Shown: piece after piece, positions 42,365-51,639 of the stretch
Layout: each line of letters opens with the position of its first letter
Position numbering within the stretch: position 1 is the first letter of the stretch
Assembly (NCBI GenBank): GCA_016191285.1
Contig: JACPPA010000026.1
Span: 53,596 to 117,595, forward strand
Direction: 5' to 3'
Source of the DNA: Gammaproteobacteria bacterium
GTDB lineage: Bacteria > Pseudomonadota > Gammaproteobacteria > Ga0077536
DNA: 64,000 nt
Program-made: the position numbers and the translations under genes
Notes under the pieces: generated by a model
Database searches by the model: none
Told to the model about the DNA's origin: nothing
The model's input: the letters and a program-made list of their open reading frames with translations, nothing else

Positions 42365-42991
42365 ATGCTCACGTTGTACTACGCCCCCAATAGCTGTGCC
42401 CTCGCATCGCACATCGCGCTTGAGCAAGTCGGCGCTCAATATGAGACAGTTCGGGTAGATTTTTCTCGCAGCGAACAACGCGAACCAGAGTATCTGCGCA
42501 TCAATCCTAAAGGTCGTGTTCCGGCCTTGGTGACCAAATGTGGCATCCTGACTGAGACGCCCGCTATTCTGTCGTTTATCTGTCAGCTTTTTCCGGCCGC
42601 CGAATTAGCGCCACTCGACGACGCTTTTGCGCTCGCGCAGTTCAACGAATTTAATAGCTATCTATGTTCGACGGTGCATGTCGCGCATGCCCATCGCATG
42701 CGCGGCTATCGCTGGGTTGATGATCCAACCGCCATCGCCGCCATGCAGAAGAAGGTGCCGCAGACCGTCGGCGACTGCTTTCAGCTCATCGAAACCGAAA
42801 TGTTCAAGGGTCCGTGGGTCATGGGCGCGCGGTACACGGCCTGTGATATTTATTTGTTTACGTTGGCCCAGTGGCTCGAAGGCGATGGCGTTGATCCCGA
42901 ACGTTTCCCAAAAATCGCGGACCATCGACGGCGGATGTTGCAATTGCCGGTCGTCGGTAAAGTGATTGCGGCAGAACGCGGGTCTGCATAA
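42365..42991 (+). CDS. Glutathione S-transferase-like protein
   Basis: A 208-residue cytosolic GST-fold protein. The ATG follows GAGGACGTTGA. The thioredoxin-like N-terminal domain reads LTLYYAPNSCALASHIALEQ (beta-class-like with Cys at about 10) and the glutathione-binding segment INPKGRVPALV, then LTETPAILSFI. The C-terminal helical domain has TACDIYLFTLAQWLEG. Beta-class GSTs conjugate or reduce with glutathione through this Cys. It stands between two toxin-antitoxin pairs and seems an ordinary gene caught in, or marking a break of, the island. Confidence 0.9.
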   Translation: MLTLYYAPNSCALASHIALEQVGAQYETVRVDFSRSEQREPEYLRINPKGRVPALVTKCGILTETPAILSFICQLFPAAELAPLDDAFALAQFNEFNSYLCSTVHVAHAHRMRGYRWVDDPTAIAAMQKKVPQTVGDCFQLIETEMFKGPWVMGARYTACDIYLFTLAQWLEGDGVDPERFPKIADHRRRMLQLPVVGKVIAAERGSA

Positions 42992-43054
42992 ACGACGCGA
43001 TCGCATCCAATTGTCGAATTGGATAGTGGTACCAATACTGATACTATTCTTCCG

Positions 43055-43306
43055 ATGTCTTCCGTAGATGATATCGTCAATGCCATGAAGCAAAACCCGA
43101 ATGGGATAAGCTTCAAGGATCTTTGCAGGGTTTGCGATACCTATTTCGGAAAGCCCAGGCAGTCTGGGTCAAGTCACCGAATCTACAAGACTCCGTGGCA
43201 AGGAGATCCGCGAGTCAATATTCAAAATGCTGGCAACAAAGCCAAACCTTATCAAGTGCGCCAAGTCTTGTTGGCAATCGAGCGCTGGGAGAGAAAAGAT
43301 GGCTAA
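43055..43306 (+). CDS. hicA: HicA-type toxin
   Basis: An 83-residue protein of the HicA group with the double-stranded-RNA-binding-like fold. The ATG at 43055 gives MSSVDDIVNAMKQNPNGISF. The active His lies in RQSGSSHRIYKTPWQGDPRV, followed by NIQNAGNKAKPYQVRQVLLA, both diagnostic for this longer HicA type. HicA is an mRNA interferase. The C-terminal coding part overlaps the antitoxin start by eight bases. An in-frame Met 12 codons upstream is possible but adds unlike sequence. Confidence 0.88.
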   Translation: MSSVDDIVNAMKQNPNGISFKDLCRVCDTYFGKPRQSGSSHRIYKTPWQGDPRVNIQNAGNKAKPYQVRQVLLAIERWERKDG

Positions 43307-43625
43307 AGTAATCGACCGGTATACGTACCGTGTTACTTGGTCCGAAGAAGATCAAGAACATGTTGGGCTGTGCGTGGAGTTTCCGAGTTTAAGCTGGTTG
43401 GAAAAAACTCCCGAGAAAGCGTTGCTGGGTATTCGAAAGCTCGTTCGAGAATCGGTTGAGGACATGCGAAAGCACCGCGAACACGTTCCGGAACCGATTT
43501 CCACAAAGCTTTTCAGCGGCAAATTCATGGTGCGGGTGCCGCCGGAAATCCATCGCACGCTGACCATCGAAGCGGCGGAGTCAGGCGTAAGTTTAAATCG
43601 TTTGGTTTCAAGCAAATTGTCGTAG
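43299..43625 (+). CDS. hicB: HicB-type antitoxin
   Basis: A 108-residue antitoxin with the partially degraded RNase-H-like fold: YTYRVTWSEEDQEHVGLCVE, then FPSLSWLEKTPEKALLGIRK. The C-terminal ribbon-helix-helix-type DNA-binding part reads FMVRVPPEIHRTLTIEAAES and GVSLNRLVSSKLS. HicB masks HicA and represses the operon. The start at 43299 overlaps hicA by eight bases. About 165 bases separate it from hsdM, so the TA pair sits directly in front of the restriction operon. Confidence 0.92.
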   Translation: MAKVIDRYTYRVTWSEEDQEHVGLCVEFPSLSWLEKTPEKALLGIRKLVRESVEDMRKHREHVPEPISTKLFSGKFMVRVPPEIHRTLTIEAAESGVSLNRLVSSKLS

Positions 43626-43792
43626 GAAGGAGATGGAGCTCCCGCGCTTGTTCTCGACGGGTCACGTTGCAGTTCCATGCAACTAGCGCTGAACGCAACC
43701 GACGGTTAATCCGGTAAAGTCCAATATCCGAATCTAGTTTGGGCATGTAGAGCACTTGCGCGCCTAAACGAATTGAACCGAAGGACCCCGCC

Positions 43793-45463
43793 ATGATCAC
43801 CGGCACTATCAAGAGCCAAATCGACCAGATCTGGAATGCCTTCTGGTCCGGCGGTATTTCGAACCCGCTGGAGGTCATCGAACAAATCACTTTCCTGCTC
43901 TTCCTTCGCCGCCTTGATGATTTGCATACCCTGGAGGAGAACAAGTCGGCGCAGCTCAAGCGCCCAATGGCGCGGCGCGTGTTTCCCGAAGGTACGGATG
44001 CCAGAGGTCGTTCTTACGATGATCTGCGCTGGTCGCGCTTCAAGCATTTCGCGCCAAGCGAGATGTTCACGGTGATGGCCGAGCATGTCTTTCCGTATTT
44101 GCGAACACTTGGCGGCGACGACTCCACCTACGCGCACCACATGAAGGACGCGCGCTTCACCATCCCCACGCCGGCGTTGCTCGCCAAGGTGGTGGACCTA
44201 CTCGACGCCGTGCCGATGGAAGACCGCGATACCAAGGGCGATGTCTACGAATACATGCTTGGCAAGATCGCAAGCGCCGGGCAGAACGGCCAGTTCCGCA
44301 CGCCACGTCACATCATTCGGCTGATGGTGGAACTCACCGCGCCGCAACCCACGGATGTGATCTGCGATCCGGCCTGCGGCACCGCTGGATTCCTGGTTAC
44401 GGCGGGCGAATATTTACGCGAGCGCCATCCGAACCTTCTGCACGACGCCAAACTGCGCGAACATTTTCACCATCACATGTTTCACGGCTTCGATTTCGAC
44501 AACACCATGCTCCGCATCGGCAGCATGAACATGCTCTTGCACGGCGTGGAAAATCCCGACATTCGCTACCGCGATTCATTGGCGCAGGATCACGCCATTG
44601 ATGCGGAAAAGTACACGCTGGTGCTGGCGAATCCACCGTTCGCCGGCAGCCTCGATTACGAGAACACCGCTAAAGACTTGTTGCAGATCGTCAAGACCAA
44701 GAAGACCGAGCTGTTGTTTCTCGCGCTCTTCCTGCGCCTGTTGAAACCCGGCGGCCGCGCCGCAGTCATCGTGCCCGACGGCGTACTCTTCGGATCAAGC
44801 AACGCGCACAAAACGCTGCGCAAGATACTTGTGGAAGAACAGAAACTCGACGCCGTCATCTCGCTGCCCGGCGGCGTGTTCAAGCCGTACGCCGGCGTGT
44901 CCACCGCCATCCTGCTGTTCACCAAGACCAATTCGGGCGGCACCGATCACGTGTGGTTCTACGACGTGCAGGCCGATGGCTGGAGTCTTGACGACAAGCG
45001 CACGCCATTGCTGCCTGAAGATTTGCTCGGCCCCGTCCCATCCCGTCATTTCGACACATCGTCTCGTCATTCCGACGTGATCCCGGCTTTCGCCGGGAGG
45101 AATCCAGAAACGGAACCCCCTGGGCTCCGGCTTTCGCCGGAGCGACGAGTGCTTACATTGGAGGAGCATGCCAAGAACAATCTCCCCGACATCCTCGCGC
45201 GCTGGCGATGTCTTTCTCCCTCTCCCCTCGCGGGAGAGGGCCGGGGTGAGGGGGAAATGAACCGCCCACGCACCGCGCAAAGCTTCTGCGTGCCCAAGGC
45301 CGATATTGCCGCGCAGGGCTACGACCTCTCGCTCAATCGCTACAAGGAAGTCGTCCACGCCGAAGTCGCGCACCGCCCGCCGAGAGAAATACTGAAAGCC
45401 CTCGGCCAATTGGAGGCGGAGATCCAGCAGGGCATGAAGGAACTGGAGGGGATGTTGAAGTGA
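43793..45463 (+). CDS. hsdM: Type I restriction-modification methyltransferase subunit, with two repeat insertions
   Basis: A 556-residue N6-adenine methyltransferase subunit. The N-terminal HsdM domain reads IKSQIDQIWNAFWSGGISNP. The SAM motif is VICDPACGTAGFL and the catalytic motif LANPPFAGSLDY. AAGGA precedes the ATG. Two stretches are foreign to the family and are translations of intergenic repeats. Residues about 416-452 read RHSDVIPAFAGRNPETEPPG and come from repeat 45041-45149. Residues about 474-488 read SPSPLAGEGRGEGE and come from repeat 45214-45255. Normal HsdM sequence (AKNNLPDILARW) lies between them and resumes with RPRTAQSFCVPKADIAAQGY. Both insertions keep the frame, so a full-length protein is predicted. 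The stop overlaps hsdS (GTGA). Confidence 0.93.
   Translation: MITGTIKSQIDQIWNAFWSGGISNPLEVIEQITFLLFLRRLDDLHTLEENKSAQLKRPMARRVFPEGTDARGRSYDDLRWSRFKHFAPSEMFTVMAEHVFPYLRTLGGDDSTYAHHMKDARFTIPTPALLAKVVDLLDAVPMEDRDTKGDVYEYMLGKIASAGQNGQFRTPRHIIRLMVELTAPQPTDVICDPACGTAGFLVTAGEYLRERHPNLLHDAKLREHFHHHMFHGFDFDNTMLRIGSMNMLLHGVENPDIRYRDSLAQDHAIDAEKYTLVLANPPFAGSLDYENTAKDLLQIVKTKKTELLFLALFLRLLKPGGRAAVIVPDGVLFGSSNAHKTLRKILVEEQKLDAVISLPGGVFKPYAGVSTAILLFTKTNSGGTDHVWFYDVQADGWSLDDKRTPLLPEDLLGPVPSRHFDTSSRHSDVIPAFAGRNPETEPPGLRLSPERRVLTLEEHAKNNLPDILARWRCLSPSPLAGEGRGEGEMNRPRTAQSFCVPKADIAAQGYDLSLNRYKEVVHAEVAHRPPREILKALGQLEAEIQQGMKELEGMLK
45041..45149. repeat. Intergenic-type repeat inserted in frame within hsdM
   Basis: Contains two hairpins, CCCGGCTTTCGCCGGG and CTCCGGCTTTCGCCGGAG, flanked by CGTCATTCCGACGTGATCCC and similar bases. 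This is the common proteobacterial repeat usually found between genes. Here it lies inside the methyltransferase gene without breaking the frame. Confidence 0.85.
45214..45255. repeat. Second intergenic-type repeat in frame within hsdM
   Basis: The palindrome CTCTCCCCTCGCGGGAGAGG followed by GCCGGGGTGAGGGGG is the same family as 36980-37094. It adds about 14 codons in frame. Confidence 0.88.
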
Positions 45464-46659
45464 AGCCGAACGGGCGAATGACGAATGGCGAATGGAAATC
45501 CGTCGCGCTCGATGAAGTTGCGACCATTGAGCGCGAGGCAATTCAGCCAGCAGCGATTGGCCAAGGAACTCCTTACCTTGGCCTCGAACATATTGAGATT
45601 GGCGGAAAAATCCTCGGCGCGAAGTCAGTGGATGAAGGCGAACTCGCGAGCTCAAAGTTCAAGTTCACGGAGCGCCACGTTCTTTACGGAAAGCTTCGAC
45701 CCTACCTAGCGAAGATTGCGTGCCCGGATTTCAGCGGGATTTGCAGCACGGACATCCTTCCGATTCTCCCCGGCCCTGACCTGGAGCGCCGCTTCCTCTG
45801 CTACTTTCTCCGCCAGCCTTCGATGGTGGATTACGCCAACTCGCGCGCTGCTGGCGCGAACTTACCGCGACTCAGCCCGTCGGCTTTGTCCGAGTTTGAA
45901 ATCCCCCTGCCGCCGCTGGTGGAGCAGCGGTGGATTGCGGACGTGCTGGACCGGGGGGAGGCGTTGCGGGCCAAGCGCCGTGCTGCTCTCGTTCAACTCG
46001 ACTCCCTCGCCCAATCCCTCTTTCTTGACCTTTTCGGCGACCCTGCCACCAACCCGAAAGGGTGGCCCGAAAACACGCTGCTTGGCGAAGTGGCCGACAT
46101 CGTTTCCGGTATTACGAAAGGGCGAAAGCTCAACGGCGAGAAAATTCGCGAGGTGCCCTATCTGGCTGTCGCCAACGTGCAAGATCGGGCGCTCAATCTG
46201 GCTGCCATTAAGAGCATTGAAGCCACCGACAAGGAGATCGCGCGGTATCGGCTTCTTCCCAACGACCTGGTACTCACAGAAGGCGGCGATCCTGACAAGT
46301 TAGGACGCGGCACGTTGTGGAACGCTCAACTCTCCGAGTGTATCCACCAGAACCATATCTTCCGCGTCAGGCTCACCACAGATCGAGTGTCTCCGCTGTT
46401 CGCGAACTGGCTCATTAGCGGCCCGCGCGGCAAGCGATACTTCCTCAAGTCGGCGAAGCAGACAACCGGTATCGCCTCGATCAACATGACGCAATTGCGT
46501 GGCTTCCCGTTGCTCATTCCCCCCATCAATCTGCAACGCGAATTCGCCCGCCAAGTGACGGCGGTGGAAGCGCTGAAGACCGCACACCGCGCGTCGCTGG
46601 CGGAGCTGGACGCGCTCTTCGCCACCCTTCAACACCGCGCTTTCCGCGGCGAACTGTGA
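45460..46659 (+). CDS. hsdS: Type I restriction-modification specificity subunit
   Basis: A 399-residue DNA-recognition subunit with two target recognition domains and two conserved helical spacers. TRD1 is about residues 13-150 (YLGLEHIEIGGK, RHVLYGKLRPYLAKI), then the spacer EIPLPPLVEQRWIADVLDRG and LDSLAQSLFLDLFGD. TRD2 is about 205-350 (PYLAVANVQDRALNL, QNHIFRVRL), then LIPPINLQREFARQVTAVEA. Each TRD reads half of a bipartite site; the sequence recognised is not predictable by eye. The GTG at 45460 overlaps the hsdM stop and has GGAGGGG upstream; the ATG at 45478 is a second choice. It looks intact. Confidence 0.92.
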   Translation: MKPNGRMTNGEWKSVALDEVATIEREAIQPAAIGQGTPYLGLEHIEIGGKILGAKSVDEGELASSKFKFTERHVLYGKLRPYLAKIACPDFSGICSTDILPILPGPDLERRFLCYFLRQPSMVDYANSRAAGANLPRLSPSALSEFEIPLPPLVEQRWIADVLDRGEALRAKRRAALVQLDSLAQSLFLDLFGDPATNPKGWPENTLLGEVADIVSGITKGRKLNGEKIREVPYLAVANVQDRALNLAAIKSIEATDKEIARYRLLPNDLVLTEGGDPDKLGRGTLWNAQLSECIHQNHIFRVRLTTDRVSPLFANWLISGPRGKRYFLKSAKQTTGIASINMTQLRGFPLLIPPINLQREFARQVTAVEALKTAHRASLAELDALFATLQHRAFRGEL

Positions 46660-46691
46660 CTGTCGCGCATTACCTTACCGGGTGACGCGGG

Positions 46692-46836
46692 GAGGACGCA
46701 GGCGGGTTGTCACGGAGCGAACATAAGGGACCGCGCCGAGCAAGACGAGGAGACTGCGCAGCAGGCTCTGCGCGCAGCGAGGGAAGCCCGGAAGGCTGCG
46801 GCCCAGTGAGCGTAGTGACAGCCCGCCTGCGTCCTC
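46692..46836. repeat. 145-bp palindromic element after hsdS
   Basis: Outer arms GAGGACGCAGGCGGGTTGTC AC (46692-46713) and its inverse at 46815-46836 match at 21 of 22 positions. The interior holds further hairpins (CTGCGCAGCAGG with TGCGCGCAG; AGCC-CGGAA-GGCT). It resembles the element at 343-470 in build, not in sequence. It sits between hsdS and fic; the gap 46660-46988 has no gene. Confidence 0.65.
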
Positions 46837-46988
46837 GATCTGGCACGGCGATCGGCAACACTCAACCAGCACTCCGCACTCATCCACGTATGGCCGGAAA
46901 GGGGTAAGCCTTGATCGCACACTCACCCTGTTTTATTTTCACCCTCTATCCTAAAAATAACGGCGATGCTTGTTTTAGGCTAGCACCC

Positions 46989-48159
46989 ATGCACCGACTG
47001 CAGCCGGGCCGATATGTCGCGGTCTCCACCGCGGACGAGCCGTACGAGGCCTTCGTCCCGGAACCGCTTCCGCCGGTGCCGCCAGTCGAGTGGACGCCGG
47101 CGTTGCGCCGGCGCTTCGACGATGCGCTGGTGGCACTTGGGCGGCTGGATGCGATAACGGCCCTATTGCCAAATGCCGCGCTGCTGCTCTACAGCTTCGT
47201 GCGCAAGGAGGCGGTGCTCTCCTCGCAGATCGAAGGCACACAGTCCTCACTGGCGGACCTGTTGCTGTTCGAGATCGACGAGCAACCCGGCGTACCGATG
47301 GACGACGCGCGCGAGGTCAGCCGCTACGTGGCGGCATTGGAACGCGGGCTCGCGCTACTCCGTGGCGGGCTGCCGATCTGCAGCCGATTGCTTGTGCGAT
47401 GTACATGCGGTGCTGCTCGAACATCCCGGCGGTCGAGACAAGACACCGGGAGAATTCCGCCGCACGCAGGTGTGGATCGGCGGTACGCGGCCGGGCAATG
47501 CCGCCTTCGTCCCGCCGCCGGCCAACGTGGTGCCCGAGTGCTTAAAAGCATTCGAGCGCTTTCTCAATGATGTCCCCGAGGCTACATCGCCGCTGCTGAA
47601 GGCCGCACTGGCGCATGTGCAGTTCGAGACCATCCATCCGTTTCTCGATGGCAACGGCCGTATCGGGCGGCTGCTGATCGTGCTGCAACTGGTTGCCGAC
47701 GGGGTATTGCGAGAGCCGCTGCTGTACCCCAGCCTGTTTTTCAAGACGCATCGCTCGCTGTACTACGAACTGCTGAACGAAGTGCGCCTCACCGGCGACT
47801 GGGAACGCTGGCTCGATTTCTTCGCCGAGGGTGTGCAGCTGAGCGCGGCGCAGGCAGTCGTCACGGCACACGCCTTGTTGGCACTCGTGAACGAAGATCG
47901 CGACCGAATTGCCACCCTTGGGCGTGGCGCGCCTTCCGCGCTGGTGCTGCATCAGGCGCTGCAACGCCAGCCGCTCGCGACCTCGGCAGCGCTGGTGAAG
48001 ATGACTAAGCTGACTTCCGCGACGGTGAATAAGACGCTCGCCAATCTTGAGACACTGGGCATCGTGGCCGAGTTGACGCAGCGCCAGCGCGGGCGGGTGT
48101 TCTGCTACCGGCGTTACGTGGAATTGCTGAACGTTGAGCTGGAGCCAGCGCGTGCGTAA
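46989..48159 (+). pseudogene. Fic-family AMP-transferase gene within the hsd operon, frameshifted
   Basis: The N-terminal part from the ATG at 46989 reads MHRLQPGRYVAVSTADEPYE and carries the inhibitory helix SSQIEGTQ (pattern S/TxxxEG). After GLPICSRLL the frame goes wrong at about 47391 (one extra T in a run near TTGCTTGTGCG). The second frame continues LCDVHAVLLEHPGGRDKTPG and EFRRTQVWIGG, then the Fic active site HPFLDGNGRIGR, and runs to a normal end at 48159 with a winged-helix tail. The whole matches DUF4172/Fic proteins of about 380 residues. One base separates it from an intact gene, so a sequencing error is possible. Fic enzymes add AMP to target proteins, and genes of this class are often placed between hsdS and hsdR. 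Confidence 0.85.
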
Positions 48160-48180
48160 AACGAATGGAGCGATGCGCGC

Positions 48181-51100
48181 ATGAGCCAATTCGCCTTCCT
48201 CGAACGCGAATGGTCGACGGTGTTCGATGCAGCCGCGCGCGCCGAGTCCGCGGTGCACGCCGACCCACGCACCGCCTGCTTCTACGCGCGCCGCGCGTTG
48301 GAGCTCGCCGTGGCCTGGGCCTACAAGCACGATGCCGCGCTTAAAGTGCCGTACCAGGACAATCTCTCCGCACTGATTCACGAGCCGAGCTTCAAGCGGA
48401 CCGCGGGTGAGGCGGTTTTCAGCAAGGCACGCGTGATCGTCACGCTCGGTAACCGCGCGGTTCACAGTAGTCATCGTGCAATTCCGGCGGACGACGCGCT
48501 GGTCGCCGTGCGCGAGCTATTTCATGTGGCCTTCTGGTTCGCGCGAACGTATGCACGAGTCGAACGCCTGGCGCCGGCACTCGCTTTTAACGCAGCGGCA
48601 CTGCCAAAGGTCGCGTCCGTGCCACTGCAAACCGCTGAGCAATTGCAACAACTCGAAGCGGGCTTGCGCGAGCGCGACGAGAAACTCTCGGTACTGCTGG
48701 CTGATAAGACTGCGCTCGACGAAGAACTGCAGCGCCTTCGCGCCGCGGTGGTTGCGGCCAAGCAGACGGCGGCGGCGCAGCCGGACACGCATGATTATTC
48801 AGAAGCCGAGACGCGTGATTACTTTATCTATCTGCTGCTGAAGGAGGCGGGTTGGCCACTCGACCAGTCGCGCGATCGTGAATTCGAAGTCACCGGCATG
48901 CCCAACAATGCTGGCGAAGGTTTCGTGGATTACGTGCTGTGGGGCGACGATGGCAAACCACTTGGGCTAGTCGAAGCCAAGCGTACGCGCCGCGACGCAC
49001 GTGTCGGTCAGCAGCAGGCCAAGTTGTACGCGGATTGCTTGGAGCGTCAGTTCGGCCAGCGTCCGCTGATTTTCTACTCTAACGGTTATGAGCATTGGCT
49101 GTGGGACGATACTCACTATCCGCCGCGCGCCGTGCAAGGCTTCTACAAAAAGGTCGAGCTGGATTTGCTGATCCAGCGCCGCAGTACCCGCAAACCGCTG
49201 GCGGCAGCCGAGATCAACGCGACCATCGTTGAACGCTTTTACCAGACGCGCGGCATTCGGCGTATCGCGGAAAGTTTCGAGCGCGATCATGATCGCAAGG
49301 CGTTGGTGGTGATGGCGACGGGCGCGGGCAAGACGCGCACGGTGATCGCGCTGTGCGATCTGTTAATGCGCGGCAACTGGGCCAAGCGCGTGCTGTTTCT
49401 CGCCGACCGCGTGGCGCTGGTGAATCAGGCGGTGAACGCCTTCAAGCGTTTTCTTCCCGATGCCTCGCCGGTCAATCTGGTGACCGAGAAGCATGCGGAA
49501 GGGCGCGTGTTCGTCTCGACCTATCCGACGATGATGGGGCTGATCGATGATCTTTCTTCTAACCACGCGGGGCGGGGGGATGGACAACGCCGTTTCGGCG
49601 TCGGGCATTTTGATGTGGTGATCATCGACGAGGCGCACCGCTCGGTGTTCCAGAAGTACCGCGCCATCTTCGAGTACTTCGATTCACTGTTGGTCGGGCT
49701 GACCGCCACCCCCAAAGATGAAGTGGATCGCAACACCTACGGACTGTTCGATCTGGAAGACGGTGTGCCGACGGATGCGTACTCGTTGGAAGAGGCGGTG
49801 CGCGACGGCTTTCTCGTACCACCCATGGCGGTATCGGTGCCGCTCAAGTTTCAGCGCGAGGGGATTACCTACGACGAGCTGTCGGAAGAGGACAAGGATC
49901 AATGGGACGCGCTGGAATGGGACGAAGACGGCAACGTTCCCGATCGCGTCGGGGCCGAGGCGGTCAACAAGTGGCTGTTCAACATCGACACCGTGGACAA
50001 GGTGCTGGCGCATTTGATGACGCGCGGAATCACCGTGGCGGGCGGCGATCGGTTGGGGAAAACCATCCTATTCGCCAAGAATCAAGCGCACGCCGAGTTC
50101 ATCGCCGAACGTTTCAACGCCAACTATCCGCATTACAAAGGTGAGTTTGCGCGGGTGATTACGTTTAAGACCGAGTACGCGCAAAACCTGATCGATAATT
50201 TCTCGATTAAGGATAGGGCGCCACATATCGCACTCTCGGTGGACATGCTGGACACGGGCATCGATGTCCCGGAGGTGGTGAACCTGATTTTCTTCAAGCT
50301 CGTGCGTTCGAAGACCAAGTTCTGGCAGATGGTGGGGCGAGGGACTCGTCTGTGCCCGGATTTGTTTGGGCCGGGACAGCACAAGCAATGCTTCTACCTA
50401 TTCGACTACTGCCAAAACCTCGAATACTTTAGCCAGAACCCACCGACCACGGAGGGCGCGCTCGGCGCGTCGCTCGGCAAGCGACTGTTCAATGCGCGGC
50501 TGGAGTTGATCGGCGAACTCGACCAACGAACCGGCGCCACCCAAGACGCCATCATGCGGCCGACGACTGCGTACAGTGATCCCGTAACCAATATTGAGGT
50601 CCGTCTCGCGACGGCCGCGATGCTGCACCAAGAAACCGCGGCGATGAACCTCGACAATTTTGTGGTACGTCCGAAGCGCCGCATCGTCGAGAAGTTTTCG
50701 TTGTCGGAAGCATGGTCGGTGCTAACGCCAACGGTACTGGCGGAGTTATCGCACGAGATCGCGGGGTTGCCATCGGCGCTCGATCCGGAAGGCGAAGAGG
50801 CTAAGCGTTTCGATTTATTGATCCTGAATCTGCAGCTCGCGACGTTGCGTGCAGAGCCCGCATTCGTGCGGTTGTGCGATCAAGTGAAGCAGATCGCCGG
50901 GTTGCTCGAAGAAAAATCGGCGATTCCGATGGTGCGCGACCAGATGCCGCTCATTCAAATCGTGCAGACCGACGAGTGGTGGCAGGACGTGACCGTCCCG
51001 ATGCTCGAGGTGTTACGTCGCAGGCTGCGCGAACTAGTCAAGCTAATCGAGAAACAGCGGCGGAAACCCCTCTACACCGACTTCGAGGATGAAATGGGCG

Positions 51101-51615
51101 ACGAATCAGCGGTCGCGCTGCCTGGCTTAGGCGAGAACACCGACTATGCGAAGTTCCGTGCCAAAGCCCAAGCCTTCCTCCGCGCGCACCAGGATCACGT
51201 GGCGATTCATAAGCTGCGGATGAACAAGTCACTAACCGCCGCCGATCTGATGGAACTCGAACGAATGTTGGCGGCGAGCGGCGTGGCCGCGATGGAGGAG
51301 ATCGCACGCGCGAAAGCGGAATCTCAAGGGCTCGGACTTTTTGTGCGCTCGCTGGTCGGCATGGATCGCGAAGCAGCGATGAATGCCTTCGCCGAGTTTC
51401 TTGATGGCAGGCAGCTCAGCGCAAATCAGATAGAATTCGTCAATCTGATCATCAACCACCTGACTGCACATGGCGTGATGAACACGGCAAATCTCTATGA
51501 ATCACCGTTTACGGATCTTACGCCGCGCGGCCCGGAAGGCCTTTTCAACCCGGCGCAGTTGGACACGCTAGTAATAACCATCGAGGCTGTTCGAGCGACG
51601 GCGGTGGCGGCGTGA
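48181..51615 (+). CDS. hsdR: Type I restriction endonuclease subunit (EcoEI-like)
   Basis: A 1144-residue motor-nuclease subunit. Residues 1-140 form a DUF4145-like helical domain (FYARRALELAVAWAYKHDA). A coiled segment follows (LQQLEAGLRERDEKLSVLLA). The nuclease core is FVDYVLWGDDGKPLGLVEAK (the PD-(D/E)xK Asp, then ExK). The superfamily 2 helicase has Walker A MATGAGKTRTVIAL, DEAH in VVIIDEAHRSVFQK, LVGLTATPKDEV and late motif QMVGRGTRLCPDLF. The C-terminal part is of the EcoEI_R type. It assembles with HsdM and HsdS, translocates unmodified DNA and cuts. It starts 21 bases after the fic stop. It looks intact. Confidence 0.95.
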   Translation: MSQFAFLEREWSTVFDAAARAESAVHADPRTACFYARRALELAVAWAYKHDAALKVPYQDNLSALIHEPSFKRTAGEAVFSKARVIVTLGNRAVHSSHRAIPADDALVAVRELFHVAFWFARTYARVERLAPALAFNAAALPKVASVPLQTAEQLQQLEAGLRERDEKLSVLLADKTALDEELQRLRAAVVAAKQTAAAQPDTHDYSEAETRDYFIYLLLKEAGWPLDQSRDREFEVTGMPNNAGEGFVDYVLWGDDGKPLGLVEAKRTRRDARVGQQQAKLYADCLERQFGQRPLIFYSNGYEHWLWDDTHYPPRAVQGFYKKVELDLLIQRRSTRKPLAAAEINATIVERFYQTRGIRRIAESFERDHDRKALVVMATGAGKTRTVIALCDLLMRGNWAKRVLFLADRVALVNQAVNAFKRFLPDASPVNLVTEKHAEGRVFVSTYPTMMGLIDDLSSNHAGRGDGQRRFGVGHFDVVIIDEAHRSVFQKYRAIFEYFDSLLVGLTATPKDEVDRNTYGLFDLEDGVPTDAYSLEEAVRDGFLVPPMAVSVPLKFQREGITYDELSEEDKDQWDALEWDEDGNVPDRVGAEAVNKWLFNIDTVDKVLAHLMTRGITVAGGDRLGKTILFAKNQAHAEFIAERFNANYPHYKGEFARVITFKTEYAQNLIDNFSIKDRAPHIALSVDMLDTGIDVPEVVNLIFFKLVRSKTKFWQMVGRGTRLCPDLFGPGQHKQCFYLFDYCQNLEYFSQNPPTTEGALGASLGKRLFNARLELIGELDQRTGATQDAIMRPTTAYSDPVTNIEVRLATAAMLHQETAAMNLDNFVVRPKRRIVEKFSLSEAWSVLTPTVLAELSHEIAGLPSALDPEGEEAKRFDLLILNLQLATLRAEPAFVRLCDQVKQIAGLLEEKSAIPMVRDQMPLIQIVQTDEWWQDVTVPMLEVLRRRLRELVKLIEKQRRKPLYTDFEDEMGDESAVALPGLGENTDYAKFRAKAQAFLRAHQDHVAIHKLRMNKSLTAADLMELERMLAASGVAAMEEIARAKAESQGLGLFVRSLVGMDREAAMNAFAEFLDGRQLSANQIEFVNLIINHLTAHGVMNTANLYESPFTDLTPRGPEGLFNPAQLDTLVITIEAVRATAVAA

Positions 51616-51639
51616 CGTGCTGGTCCGAGGTAGTCGCGG

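Noticed and set aside
44795..45655. Minus-strand open frame of about 286 codons over the hsdM end
   Set aside because: Antisense to hsdM/hsdS; its open state is helped by the GC-rich repeats inserted there.
47542..48474. Minus-strand open frame of about 310 codons across fic and hsdR
   Set aside because: It spans two well-supported plus-strand genes and shows no family pattern.
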